A stretch of 64,000 nucleotides of DNA from an uncultured Amylibacter sp. GTDB taxonomy: Bacteria > Pseudomonadota > Alphaproteobacteria > Rhodobacterales > Rhodobacteraceae. Position numbers and translations under genes: made by a program. Positions 1 through 8,291 of this stretch are shown one piece after another (the first letter of the stretch is position 1; the number at the start of each line of letters is the position of its first letter). The DNA is taken from positions 310,001-374,000 of the forward strand of contig OY365741.1 of the NCBI GenBank assembly GCA_959347425.1. The letters are read 5' to 3'. Below the pieces are notes generated by a model. It did not search any database. It worked only from the letters and a program-made list of their open reading frames with translations, and was not told the DNA's origin.

Positions 1-1
1 G

Positions 2-664
2 CTGATTGTGCCAAGCGGGGCGGGGGTTGGCTCTGCCATCGGGTTTTTGCGCGCACCTGCTAGTTTTGAAGCAACAAGCGGGCTGTATATGCGACTCTCG
101 GCGTTTGACGCGGGGGCGATAAAGACGGCTTTGGCGGAATTGCGGGCAACCGCAGGGGCGTTTGTGCGTGGCTGTGCGCCAAACGCGGATATTGGCTATC
201 ATTACAAGTGTTATATGCGTTATATCGGGCAAGGTTGGGAAATTCCAGTCGCGTTTGACGCAAAATTGGCGGATATGCCTGATGCGGATCGGTTAGAGGT
301 GCTTTTTACCGAAGCCTATAAAAACCTGTTTGCGCGAAAGATTGACGGGTTGGATATTGAAATCGTGCAGTGGTCGCTGAATGCGATGACCGCGCCGAAT
401 GCGGGTGCGGTGCGGGCGGTTTTGCCTATGGCGACGGGTGATGGGGTTGTTTCTGGCGAAACTCGTTTGCTGTTTGACGCGATAGAGGGCGGCTATGCTG
501 AGGCTATGGTGATAGCGCGGGCGGATATAGCCACGGGTGAAATCGTCCGCGGGGCGGCGATTATTTTTGAGACGGATACAACGATTATCCTGCCCAAGGG
601 GGCTGTCGCGATGATGCAACCAGATGGGTCGTTGGATATTCAATTTCTAACGATTAACGATTAA
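2..664 (+). CDS. hyuA: Hydantoinase/oxoprolinase subunit A, C-terminal part (5' end outside window)
   Basis: The reading frame is open from the first bases of the window, so this is the last 220 or so residues of a larger protein; family members are usually about 650-700 residues. Seen: a Gly/Ala-rich stretch (PSGAGVGSAIGFLRAP) followed by a mixed alpha/beta tail, as in the C-terminal domain of HyuA/N-methylhydantoinase A. Known: this family works with a B subunit in ATP-dependent opening of hydantoins, 5-oxoproline or related rings in the cytoplasm. The B subunit follows 29 bases downstream, which supports the call. The substrate cannot be told from sequence. The last residues (TIND) and the stop codon are written by a short ATTAACG tandem array. 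The apparent GTG start at position 8 is only where the window begins. Confidence 0.82.
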   Translation: MIVPSGAGVGSAIGFLRAPASFEATSGLYMRLSAFDAGAIKTALAELRATAGAFVRGCAPNADIGYHYKCYMRYIGQGWEIPVAFDAKLADMPDADRLEVLFTEAYKNLFARKIDGLDIEIVQWSLNAMTAPNAGAVRAVLPMATGDGVVSGETRLLFDAIEGGYAEAMVIARADIATGEIVRGAAIIFETDTTIILPKGAVAMMQPDGSLDIQFLTIND

Positions 665-679
665 TGATTAACGATTAAC
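648..679. repeat. Short ATTAACG-type tandem array between hyuA and hyuB
   Basis: Four units of a 7-10 base AT-rich motif (taacgat / taatgat) span the 3' end of hyuA and its stop codon and end just before the hyuB ribosome binding site (aaaggaaa). The same unit bounds the large intergenic elements near 3.9 and 31.5 kb. Here there is no core, only a single array. Confidence 0.75.
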
Positions 680-693
680 AAAGGAAAATCCAA

Positions 694-2373
694 ATGCCGA
701 CATCCCAAAAAACTCCCCAAAAATCCCCCGCCACCTCCAGCGTATCCCACCAAATCATGTGGAACCGCCTGATTTCCATCGTTGAAGAACAGGCGCAAGC
801 GTTAATCCGCACCGCCTTTTCCACCTCTGTGCGCGAGGCAGGCGACCTATCCGCAGGGGTTTATGCCTGCAACGGCGACATGCTGGCGCAAGCAATCACA
901 GGCACCCCTGGACACGTCAACGCTATGGCCGATGCCGTCGCCCATTTCATCAAACATATCGGCGCGGATAACATTAACGCGGGCGATGTTTATATCACAA
1001 ACGACCCGTGGATGGGCACCGGTCATTTGCACGATATTACCGTCGTAACGCCTTGTTTTCATAACCAAACCTTCGTTGGGTTTTTCGCCTGTACCGCCCA
1101 TATCGTTGATATCGGCGGGCGAGGATTTGGCGCGGACGCGAACTCGGTTTATGAGGAAGGTTTGTATATCCCCATTATGAAACTGGCCGATAAAGGCAAG
1201 ATTGACGCGACCCTGATGCGCATTATTCGTGGCAATGTGCGCGAGCCTGACCAACTGATCGGCGATGTTTATGCCTTGATAACGTGCAACCAAATCGGGG
1301 TGAATCGCCTGACCGATATGATGAATGAATACGCCATCCGCGACCTTACCGCGCTGGCGGATTTTATCCTAACCCACTCGCGCACGGCGACCATCGCCGC
1401 CATTGCCGCCCTGCCCCGTAAATCGGCAACTGGGCAGATGCAAATTGACGGCTATGACAGCCCGATTACGCTGAACCTGCGCTTGGATATAAAGGCGGAT
1501 TGCATCCTTTGCGATTTCACGGGGACTTCCCCGATTGACCGTAAGGGTATTAATGTGCCTCTGGTTTATACCAAAGCCTACGCCTGTTACGCGCTGAAAT
1601 GCGCGATTGCCCCCGATATTCCCAATAACGCCGCCAGCCTTGCGCCGTTTGTTATTACCGCGCCGATTAACACGATAGTCAATGCCGTGCATCCCGCGCC
1701 CGTGGCGTTGCGCCATGTGATTGGGCATTTTATTCCTGACACGGTTTATGAGGCTTTGGATCAGATTTTACCCCGCCGTTTGCCGTCGGCTGGGGCTGGG
1801 ACTCTGTGTAATTTTCAGCTTTCATTGCGCCCTGCTGACCCGAGCGATACCCGCAAACGGGCAGAGATTTTGACCTTTAATTCGGGCGGGTCTGGGGCGC
1901 GTCCGCATCTGGATGGGATGAATACGACCGCGTTTCCCTCTGGCGTGATGACCATGCCAGTGGAGGCTACCGAACAGGCCGCGCCCATAATTATATGGCG
2001 TAAAGAGCTGCGATGCGATAGCGGAGGCGTGGGCGAATTCCGTGGTGGGCTGGGGCAATGGATGAGTGTCGGGGCGGCTGCGGGCTATGAATTTGATTTC
2101 CAAGCGATGTTTGACAGGCTGCATCATCCTGCCTTGGGGCGGGCTGGTGGAGGCGCGGGCGGGGCGACCGTGATTACCCGCAGTGACGGTGTGGTTATGC
2201 GTGGCAAAGGCAAGCAGTTCGTCCCTGCTGGATGCAGTGTTAATATGGGGTTTGCGGGGGGCGGAGGCTATGGCAACCCGCGTTCGCGTTCGCGCGAGTC
2301 TGTGGCGCAGGATGTTTTGGGCGGGTATGTTTCAGAGGAAGCGGCTATTAAGGATTACGGGTTTGAGGGGTGA
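694..2373 (+). CDS. hyuB: Hydantoinase/oxoprolinase subunit B
   Basis: 559 residues, full length for the HyuB/hydantoinase_B family (about 520-590). Seen: N-terminal region with the family pattern around VREAGDLSAGVYACNGDM and ITNDPWMGTGHLHDI (residues about 45-115), and a Gly-rich C-terminus (GGLGQWMSVG, GRAGGGAGGA, GFAGGGGYGNP). Known: B subunits pair with HyuA in ATP-dependent amidohydrolase or carboxylase complexes acting on hydantoins, 5-oxoproline or acetone-like substrates; which one is not shown here. It follows hyuA by 29 bases with an AAAGGAAA ribosome binding site before the ATG, so the two are very likely one operon. The gene ends in ordinary Gly-rich sequence and is followed at once by a 10-base tandem array. 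Confidence 0.88.
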   Translation: MPTSQKTPQKSPATSSVSHQIMWNRLISIVEEQAQALIRTAFSTSVREAGDLSAGVYACNGDMLAQAITGTPGHVNAMADAVAHFIKHIGADNINAGDVYITNDPWMGTGHLHDITVVTPCFHNQTFVGFFACTAHIVDIGGRGFGADANSVYEEGLYIPIMKLADKGKIDATLMRIIRGNVREPDQLIGDVYALITCNQIGVNRLTDMMNEYAIRDLTALADFILTHSRTATIAAIAALPRKSATGQMQIDGYDSPITLNLRLDIKADCILCDFTGTSPIDRKGINVPLVYTKAYACYALKCAIAPDIPNNAASLAPFVITAPINTIVNAVHPAPVALRHVIGHFIPDTVYEALDQILPRRLPSAGAGTLCNFQLSLRPADPSDTRKRAEILTFNSGGSGARPHLDGMNTTAFPSGVMTMPVEATEQAAPIIIWRKELRCDSGGVGEFRGGLGQWMSVGAAAGYEFDFQAMFDRLHHPALGRAGGGAGGATVITRSDGVVMRGKGKQFVPAGCSVNMGFAGGGGYGNPRSRSRESVAQDVLGGYVSEEAAIKDYGFEG

Positions 2374-2375
2374 TT

Positions 2376-2546
2376 TGCCCGTTAATTATTCATTAATTAT
2401 TGTTAATTATTGTTAATTATTGTTAATTATTGTTAATTATTGTTAATTATTGTTAATTATTGTTAATTATTGTTAATTATTGTTAATTATTGTTAATTAT
2501 TGTTTAATCCATCATTAATTATCCGTTAATTATTATGAATAAATAA
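2376..2546. repeat. 10-bp tandem array (TGTTAATTAT) between hyuB and a TauE/SafE gene
   Basis: Ten exact copies of the decamer tgttaattat run from 2401 to 2500, with diverged units on both sides (cattaattat, ccgttaatta). It lies between two convergent genes. A short opposite-sense unit (ataattaac) occurs at its right edge just before the tauE stop codon. Exact identity of the copies implies recent slippage. It looks like an expanded one-sided version of the arrays that bound the larger intergenic elements. Confidence 0.95.
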
Positions 2547-3350
2547 TTAACCGCCCAATAACATGCCCGTCGCCACAATAATCAAAAACCCCGCGAAAAT
2601 CCGTCGCAGAGGCTTTGGATTTAACCGATGCGCCAGCCTCGCCCCCATCGGTGCGGTCATCAAAGTCATTGAAATCACCACGAAAAACGCCACCACATTA
2701 ACATAACCCAGCATAAAGGGCGGTGCGCCCTCCAAAGGCGGACTCGATACCAGAAACGCCAGCACAGAGGGCGCGGCTATAATCACGCCAAACCCCGCCG
2801 CAGTCGCAACCGCACGATGAATCGGCACATTATGCAGGGTCATCAAAGGCACGCCAAAACTGCCCCCGCCAATCCCCATCAGCACGGAAATAAAGCCTAT
2901 CACAGGGCCAAAAACCGCCCGCCCAAACACGGCGGGCATCTGCGCACCCAACCGCCATTCGGGGCGACCAAACGCCATATACAGACCGATAATAATCCCC
3001 AAAATCCCAAACAAAGTCACCAGAAAATCGGACGGACGGCTCACCGCAAAAGCCATGCCCAGAACCGCGCCAAAGGCTATGAACCCGCCCCAGTGACGCA
3101 GAATTTGCCACTCCACCGCGCCCGCTTTATGATGCGTCAAAACCGACCGCAGGGACGTGACAATAATAGTCGCCAGCGAAGTCGCCAGGCAAATCTGGAT
3201 GATATGCGGGTTATCATACCCCAGCCATTTGAAGGAAAAATAAAACGCGGGGACGAGGATAATTCCCCCGCCTACCCCCAGCAACCCCGCCATAAGACCC
3301 GCGAACGCCCCGATAATAAGCAATAAAATCAAGCTGATAAGAATGGTCAT
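2547..3350 (-). CDS. Sulfite exporter TauE/SafE family permease
   Basis: 267 residues starting at the ATG at 3350 (MTILISLILLL). A longer frame reaches 3632 but that extension overlaps the divergent DUF442 gene and is not membrane-like. Seen: about eight hydrophobic segments and the duplicated family signature, GLLGVGGGIILVPAF near residue 20 and MGIGGGSFGVPLM in the second half. Known: TauE/SafE proteins export or import small sulfur compounds or other anions across the inner membrane; the substrate of this member is not known. It is transcribed divergently from a DUF442 protein with a 78-base gap. TauE and DUF442/rhodanese-type proteins occur together in sulfide and thiosulfate handling loci such as the BigR regulon, so a sulfur role is a reasonable inference. 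A second, distant TauE family gene lies at 45548-46309. Confidence 0.88.
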   Translation of the reverse strand: MTILISLILLLIIGAFAGLMAGLLGVGGGIILVPAFYFSFKWLGYDNPHIIQICLATSLATIIVTSLRSVLTHHKAGAVEWQILRHWGGFIAFGAVLGMAFAVSRPSDFLVTLFGILGIIIGLYMAFGRPEWRLGAQMPAVFGRAVFGPVIGFISVLMGIGGGSFGVPLMTLHNVPIHRAVATAAGFGVIIAAPSVLAFLVSSPPLEGAPPFMLGYVNVVAFFVVISMTLMTAPMGARLAHRLNPKPLRRIFAGFLIIVATGMLLGG

Positions 3351-3358
3351 TGTGGCGC

Positions 3359-3386
3359 TTGCCCTTTTTGTGCGGTGTGGTAATAT
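3359..3386 (+). promoter_or_regulatory. Sigma70-type promoter for the DUF442 gene
   Basis: TTGCCC at 3359-3364 and TAATAT at 3381-3386 with 16 bases between, placed 42 bases before the ATG at 3429. It lies in the divergent gap next to the tauE start, so expression of the two may be linked. Prediction by eye. Confidence 0.5.
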
Positions 3387-3428
3387 GGGATGATAGCCCG
3401 TTTTGGGCGCGAATGCAAGGAGCGAGCG

Positions 3429-3866
3429 ATGCAAGCCAAACCGACCCAAATCAAACCTGTTAATGCCGAATTTTCCGTGGCGGGGCAGATTGCGCCCGCC
3501 GATATTGCGGGGATAAAAGCCCAAGGTTTTCAAACGATTATTTGCAATCGCCCGGATGGGGAGACTTGGGGACAACCCGATTTTGACGGGATAGCCACGG
3601 CCGCACGGGCGGCTGGAATGCAAGTCGCTCACCTGCCGATTAGCGGTGGGGTTGGCGGTGCCGATGTCATTGCGTTCAACAATATGTTGCGCGATATGCC
3701 CGCGCCCGTGCTGGCGTATTGTCGCTCTGGTATGCGGTGTATGACGTTGTGGGCTTGCACGCAGGCGCGTGATGGTGTGGCGATTGATGATATTATGACG
3801 CAGGCCGAGGCGGCGGGCTATGACCTTTCGCAGGTGGCGGGGGTTGTTTTAGGTTTTAACGATTAA
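3429..3866 (+). CDS. DUF442 / TIGR01244-type phosphatase-like sulfurtransferase
   Basis: 145 residues. I chose the ATG at 3429 because AAGGAG lies six bases upstream; an in-frame ATG at 3390 would add 13 residues and has no such site. Seen: a compact dual-specificity-phosphatase-like fold with the Cys-loop YCRSGMRC around residue 100 (Cys, then Arg five residues later). Known: this family is found alone or fused to a beta-lactamase-like persulfide dioxygenase (Blh) and is linked to sulfide detoxification; its exact reaction is unsettled. The divergent TauE/SafE permease fits a sulfur role. The last residues (GFND) and the stop lie in an AACGATT tandem array that opens the next intergenic element. 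Confidence 0.8.
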   Translation: MQAKPTQIKPVNAEFSVAGQIAPADIAGIKAQGFQTIICNRPDGETWGQPDFDGIATAARAAGMQVAHLPISGGVGGADVIAFNNMLRDMPAPVLAYCRSGMRCMTLWACTQARDGVAIDDIMTQAEAAGYDLSQVAGVVLGFND

Positions 3867-4192
3867 CGATTAACGATTAACGATGAATGTTTTCCGTCAC
3901 TTCTTGACTGGTCGGCATAACGAAGTTATGACGAAGACCCGCAGGGCTAAATAAATTTAGAGCAAGCCTATCACCAATTCCCAAGTATTCTTTGCAAATA
4001 ATCCAATCTCTCGTCTTGAATATCCTGCTAATAAATCTAGGAAATACTTATAGTCTTGTAACCAAAGGCTTTTGTGTATGGGCTTTTTCGAAGTTTTATT
4101 TTGGTCGGGCAGGTTCAACTGCCCTTATGTAAAAGCTCTATATGCACAAAAGCCCCCATTAATCGTTAATCATTCATCGTTAATCGTTAATA
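3857..4192 (+). repeat. Array-bounded intergenic element, copy A
   Basis: Left array of taacgat units at 3857-3888, right array of the reverse complement (atcgtta) at 4159-4191. Between them: the GACGAAGACCCGC...GGGC module, the AT-rich core 3947-4061 (ctaaataaatttag ... gtcttg), then the tail GGCTTTTGTGTATGGGC ... GCACAAAAGCC. A short extra piece (about 4097-4128, with its own GGGCAG...CTGCCC hairpin) sits in the tail hairpin and is absent from other copies. No gene is seen here. The family is described under copy B. Confidence 0.85.
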
Positions 4193-4321
4193 TTTTTGCC
4201 TAAAAAATAAGCACCCACTCCATCACTGCCCTTTTTTAAGGCATAATCGCACAAACCACTCCCCCCCGACACACCTCCTCTGTAAATCCCGACAAAACCC
4301 GCTAGAACCCGACTAAACGCC

Positions 4322-4386
4322 ATATAAACAAGCCATATAAACAAGCCATATAAACAAGCCATATAAAAAAGCTATATAAACAAAAG
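4322..4386. repeat. 13-bp tandem repeat immediately upstream of amt
   Basis: Five consecutive copies of ATATAAACAAGCC, the first three exact and the last two diverged, end at the ribosome binding site of amt. The TATAAA within every unit resembles a -10 element, so copy number could affect promoter or leader function. That effect is inference. Confidence 0.9.
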
Positions 4387-4397
4387 GAAACCCCACA

Positions 4398-5576
4398 ATG
4401 AACGGCGCAGATACAGTCTGGATTTTTACAGCCACCGCTTTGGTTTTATTTATGACCTTACCAGGAATAGCCCTATTTTACGGAGGATTGGTGCGGTCGC
4501 GTAACGTCTTATCGGTCCTTATGCAGTGCTTTACGCTGACCTGCCTGTTATCCTTGCTTTGGTTCGCACTCGGCTACAGCATAGCCTTTGGCACGCAAAA
4601 CCCCATCTGGGGCGGGCTGGGCAAGGCGTTCCTGCTCGGCGTAACCCCGCAAAGCCTAACCCAAACCATCCCCGAAATCTTGTTTTTCACCTTTCAAATG
4701 ACCTTCGCCATCATCACCCCCGTGCTGATGATCGGCGCGTTTGTGGAACGGGTGCATTTCGGTTTCCTGCTGGTAATATCGAGCCTGTGGTTATTGCTGG
4801 TCTACGCCCCCGTGACCCACTGGATTTGGGGCGGAGGCATGCTATCTGGCGGTGAAAATGCGTTGTTCGCCGAGCCCGTTTTGGACTTTGCGGGCGGGAT
4901 AGTCGTGCATCAAACCGCGGGGTTAAGCGCCTTGCTGATCGCCGCAATGATGGGCGGGCGGCGCAATAAAAACGTGCCACCGCACAACCCCGTATTTGTG
5001 ATGATTGGCGCGTCTATGCTGTGGGTTGGCTGGTTTGGATTTAACGGAGGCTCTGCCTTGGCGGTCAATGAAATAAGCGCGATGGCGATTGCTGTTACCC
5101 ATATCTCGGCGGCCTCTGCTGCGGTTTTCTGGGCTGGGTATGAGTGGTTGAAATACGGCAAAGCCACACTGATTGGCGTGGTCACGGGCGCGATTGCTGG
5201 GCTGGCGAGCATCACCCCTGCCTCTGGTTTCGTCACCCCGATGGAGGCGTTGTTTATCGGCGCGGTCGCGGGGATTGTGTGCCAAGAAATGTGTCGGTTT
5301 ATCAAGGGAATCGCGCGGATTGATGACACGCTGGATGTGTTTGCCGTGCATGGGGTTGGCGGGATTTGGGGAATTATTATGCTGGCGGTTTTGGGCTATG
5401 CCGATTGGACGGCGCAACTGGGCGGGCTGGCGGTTGTTGGCGGGTTTAGCCTGCTGGTGACCTATGTTTTGGTCAAGGTGGTTGGGGTGTTTTTGCCTCT
5501 GCGGGTGAGCGAAGAGGCGGAAGCTCTGGGTTTGGATTTTGCAACCCACGGGGAGCGGGCGTATTCTGGCGATTAG
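4398..5576 (+). CDS. amt: Ammonium transporter Amt
   Basis: 392 residues, normal for the Amt/MEP/Rh family (about 390-430), with 11 predicted membrane helices. Seen: the family N-terminus ALFYGGLVRSRNVLS, the motif DFAGGIVVHQTAGLSAL that carries the ammonium-site Asp and first pore His, and HGVGGIWGII with the second pore His. There is no cleavable signal peptide, and AAAGGAAA lies 7 bases before the ATG. Known: Amt trimers conduct ammonium across the inner membrane and are gated by the PII protein GlnK. No glnK gene is adjacent, which is unusual because glnK usually precedes amtB. The nearby ntrY-ntrX nitrogen-linked two-component genes fit the context. Confidence 0.94.
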   Translation: MNGADTVWIFTATALVLFMTLPGIALFYGGLVRSRNVLSVLMQCFTLTCLLSLLWFALGYSIAFGTQNPIWGGLGKAFLLGVTPQSLTQTIPEILFFTFQMTFAIITPVLMIGAFVERVHFGFLLVISSLWLLLVYAPVTHWIWGGGMLSGGENALFAEPVLDFAGGIVVHQTAGLSALLIAAMMGGRRNKNVPPHNPVFVMIGASMLWVGWFGFNGGSALAVNEISAMAIAVTHISAASAAVFWAGYEWLKYGKATLIGVVTGAIAGLASITPASGFVTPMEALFIGAVAGIVCQEMCRFIKGIARIDDTLDVFAVHGVGGIWGIIMLAVLGYADWTAQLGGLAVVGGFSLLVTYVLVKVVGVFLPLRVSEEAEALGLDFATHGERAYSGD

Positions 5577-5990
5577 TTGTTAGTTATTAGTTATTAGTTA
5601 TTAGTGATGAATGGATTAGCCCTTCGGGTCTGCGTCATAACTTCGTTATGCCACCACGGGGCGCGACCGCACCCTTGAGGGCAAGCCCTCTTCGGGGCGG
5701 TCGCGCCCAAGCCTGTCCTAGTATCTAGGCACAGCCTAAATAAATTTAGAGCAAACCTATCGCCACTTCCCAAGTATTCTAAACAAATAATCCACTCTAA
5801 CGTCTTGTTATTCCAGATAATAATTTTATAGAGACTCTATAGTCTTGAAACCCAAGGGCTTTTGGCATGCCCTCACACCGTGAGGGCTACGCACAAAAGA
5901 CCACGCTGGTCGGCACTCGCGCAAGCGATGACGAAGACCCGCAAGGGCAGACTCACTAATAACTAATAACTAACAACTAATAACTAGCAA
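5572..5990 (+). repeat. Array-bounded intergenic element, copy B (amt-ntrY)
   Basis: A typical full copy. Layers from outside in: left array of TTAGTTATTAG units (5572-5610) that includes the amt stop; AGCCCTTCGGGTCTGCGTCAT; a GC-rich hairpin module (gcgcgaccgcaccc ... ggtcgcgcccaa, 5660-5710); TCTAGGCACAGCC; an AT-rich core (5736-5850); a tail with CTTTTGGCATGCC, a small GC hairpin, and GCACAAAAG; GATGACGAAGACCCGCAAGGGC; right array of CTAATAACTAAC units (5953-5988). The first and last layers are reverse complements, so the element is a nested imperfect palindrome. No protein gene is credible inside it. Confidence 0.88.
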
Positions 5991-5992
5991 CC

Positions 5993-6021
5993 TTGACTCC
6001 CCCCAAAAAACCCGCTACACC
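5993..6021 (+). promoter_or_regulatory. Possible promoter for ntrY
   Basis: TTGACT at 5993-5998, 17 bases, TACACC at 6016-6021. It begins directly after the right array of copy B, 27 bases before the ntrY start. The -10 box is weak. The same TTGACTCCCC string starts the promoter after copy H. Confidence 0.4.
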
Positions 6022-6047
6022 AAGACAAACACAGGGGACACACACCG

Positions 6048-8291
6048 ATGGTTATGCTTGACGCTCTGCGCTTATGGATTACGCCAATAGGCGACACACC
6101 CACCCCCATCTGGAACAGGCGACCCAGCCTCCGCCTGCTTCAAGCAACCGCCCTTATTATATTCGGCGCGGTCCTCATCACACTGACCATCTTTGAACTC
6201 CGCACGGTAGAGGGCGATTTATCAAACCCCACCCTGCAAATCCTATACATCATAAACCTGCTATACAGCGCAACGCTGGTGATATTACTTTTCGCCTCCA
6301 TCCGCAGGATTTTCACCAGACGGCGGGCTTATATCACGGGGTCTAACCTGCATCGTCGCCTCGGCGTGATACTCGCGATTTTGGCGTTTATCCCAACTGT
6401 TATGATTGCCGTATTCTCTAACATAGTCGTTAATTTCAGCCTAGACGGATGGTTTTCCGACCGTATCAGCAATGTCGTCAGCGCGTCCTTGGCGGCGGCG
6501 CAAGCCTACGAATTACAACAACGCAACGATTTGGAGCAAGATATCCAATTCATCGGCTTTACCCTTGATAACCTTAAACGCACTCAGCCGTTATTGGACG
6601 GCGGGGATGTTCGCATAGCCCTTACCAGCGTGCAACAGCAAATCCAACGGGGGTTAAAGGAGGCGTATGTTATTAACGGCGCGGGGGAAATCAAATCACG
6701 CGGAGAAAACAGCTATCTTTTCGGGTTTGAACCGCCCGCCATTCCCGATTTTATCCTTGCTGACCAAGGCACAACCGTGGTTATCCAAGACTGGCAGAAC
6801 AACGAATTCCGCGCGATGGTGCGTTTGTCTAATTTCGCCGACCGCTATCTGTATTTATCGCGGGAGGTTGATGGGCAAATCCTGTCCCTATTGGATGAAA
6901 CCGCGAATACCATTCAATTATACAATCGTTTGGAAGACCAGCGCAGCCAATTCTTTTTCAATTTCACCCTGCTTTATGTGATGTTTTCGCTGATTGTGGT
7001 TTTGTTTGCGATTCGGGCGGGGTTGCTGTTTGCCGATATGCTATCGCGCCCGATAGAGCGATTGGCGGGGGCGGCACAAAGGCTGGGCGATGGCGATTTT
7101 AACGTCCGCGTGCAGGAGGAAAAGAGCATCAGCGAATTCGCCTTACTGGGCAATGTGTTCAATACTATGACCGAGCAACTGGAAGACCAGCACAACAACC
7201 TGCTGGAAATTAACGAGCGGACCGAACGCCAACGTCGCCTATTTGACGAAGTGCTATCAAGCGTCACCGCCGGTATTATCGGCCTATCCGCACAGGGCAA
7301 AATCCGCATTATCAATCAGGCGGCGGTTACATTTTTGGGCATTGACGCAACCCACGATATTGATAAATTCATTGACATAGCCGTGCCAGAATTCGCCAGT
7401 TTGTTTCATCAGTTGCAGAATGGGCAGAAGGGGCAGCAGGAAAAAATCACCCTTACACGGGCCGGGCGGGAAGAGGTTTTATTGGTGCGGATTACCGGGC
7501 GGTATAACGGGTTTGGCGACCTAGAGGGCTATGTTGTGACCTTTGATGATGTGACGAACCTAGTCTCTGCCCAACGGATGGCGGCTTGGGGCGATGTCGC
7601 GCGGCGTATCGCGCACGAGGTGAAAAATCCACTAACCCCGATTCAGTTGGCGGCGCAACGATTGGGGCGCAATTATTCGGCGCATTTGAAGGATGATGAA
7701 AAGGCGGATTTTTTAAAGCATACAGAGATAATAGCCCGTAAGGCGGGCGATTTGGGGCTTATCATCAACGAGTTCTCCAAATTCGCGAGGATGCCAAAGC
7801 CTACCAAACGCCCCTGTGATTTGTGTGCGTTAATCGCCGATGCTGTGGTTTTGGAATCGCCTAGTTTTGAGGGGATAACCATCAATTTCACCAAATCGGT
7901 GGAGGTTATTATGGGGAATTATGATGAAGCCTTGATGTCCCAAGTGGCTATTAATGTGATAAAAAACGCGGGCGAGGCGATTTATGCGTTGCAGGAACAG
8001 CCTGATGTGAAATCGTTCGCTCCGCAGATAAAGGTGGATGTATCGGTGGAGGGGGCGCAGGCGCAAATCATCATAGCGGACAATGGGATTGGTCTGCCTG
8101 ACACCGATAGGATGGGGTTGTTTGAGCCGTATATCACGCGGCGCAAGGAAGGCACGGGCTTGGGGTTATCTATCGTCAAACGGATTGTGGAAGAGCATAG
8201 TGGCACTATTCATCTGGAAGACGCGGAAGTGTTTAAGGGGTGTGCGCATTTCGGGGCGCGGGTGGTTATTTTGTTGCCAATGGGGATTTAG
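6048..8291 (+). CDS. ntrY: Sensor histidine kinase NtrY
   Basis: 747 residues, usual for NtrY. Seen: several N-terminal membrane segments (about residues 30-130) with a periplasmic or extracytoplasmic sensor stretch to about residue 305, a further membrane segment, a HAMP linker (SRPIERLAGAAQRLGDGDF, about 330-370), a PAS-like domain (SSVTAGIIGLSAQGKIRIIN), the HisKA box IAHEVKNPLTPIQLAAQRL with the phosphorylated His near 523, and the ATPase motifs NVIKNAGEAI, DNGIGLP and TGLGLSIVKRI. Known: NtrY phosphorylates NtrX and controls nitrogen, redox and envelope functions in Alphaproteobacteria. ntrX is next but is separated by an intergenic repeat (copy C) and seems to have its own promoter. ntrB and ntrC, often upstream in relatives, are absent; amt takes that place. 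Confidence 0.93.
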   Translation: MVMLDALRLWITPIGDTPTPIWNRRPSLRLLQATALIIFGAVLITLTIFELRTVEGDLSNPTLQILYIINLLYSATLVILLFASIRRIFTRRRAYITGSNLHRRLGVILAILAFIPTVMIAVFSNIVVNFSLDGWFSDRISNVVSASLAAAQAYELQQRNDLEQDIQFIGFTLDNLKRTQPLLDGGDVRIALTSVQQQIQRGLKEAYVINGAGEIKSRGENSYLFGFEPPAIPDFILADQGTTVVIQDWQNNEFRAMVRLSNFADRYLYLSREVDGQILSLLDETANTIQLYNRLEDQRSQFFFNFTLLYVMFSLIVVLFAIRAGLLFADMLSRPIERLAGAAQRLGDGDFNVRVQEEKSISEFALLGNVFNTMTEQLEDQHNNLLEINERTERQRRLFDEVLSSVTAGIIGLSAQGKIRIINQAAVTFLGIDATHDIDKFIDIAVPEFASLFHQLQNGQKGQQEKITLTRAGREEVLLVRITGRYNGFGDLEGYVVTFDDVTNLVSAQRMAAWGDVARRIAHEVKNPLTPIQLAAQRLGRNYSAHLKDDEKADFLKHTEIIARKAGDLGLIINEFSKFARMPKPTKRPCDLCALIADAVVLESPSFEGITINFTKSVEVIMGNYDEALMSQVAINVIKNAGEAIYALQEQPDVKSFAPQIKVDVSVEGAQAQIIIADNGIGLPDTDRMGLFEPYITRRKEGTGLGLSIVKRIVEEHSGTIHLEDAEVFKGCAHFGARVVILLPMGI

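Noticed and set aside
2401..2500. CRISPR-like array
   Set aside because: Units are 10 bases and joined directly without spacers. No cas genes occur in the window.
3351..3632. N-terminal extension of the first TauE gene
   Set aside because: It overlaps the divergent DUF442 gene antisense and is not membrane-like; the family N-terminus begins at 3350.
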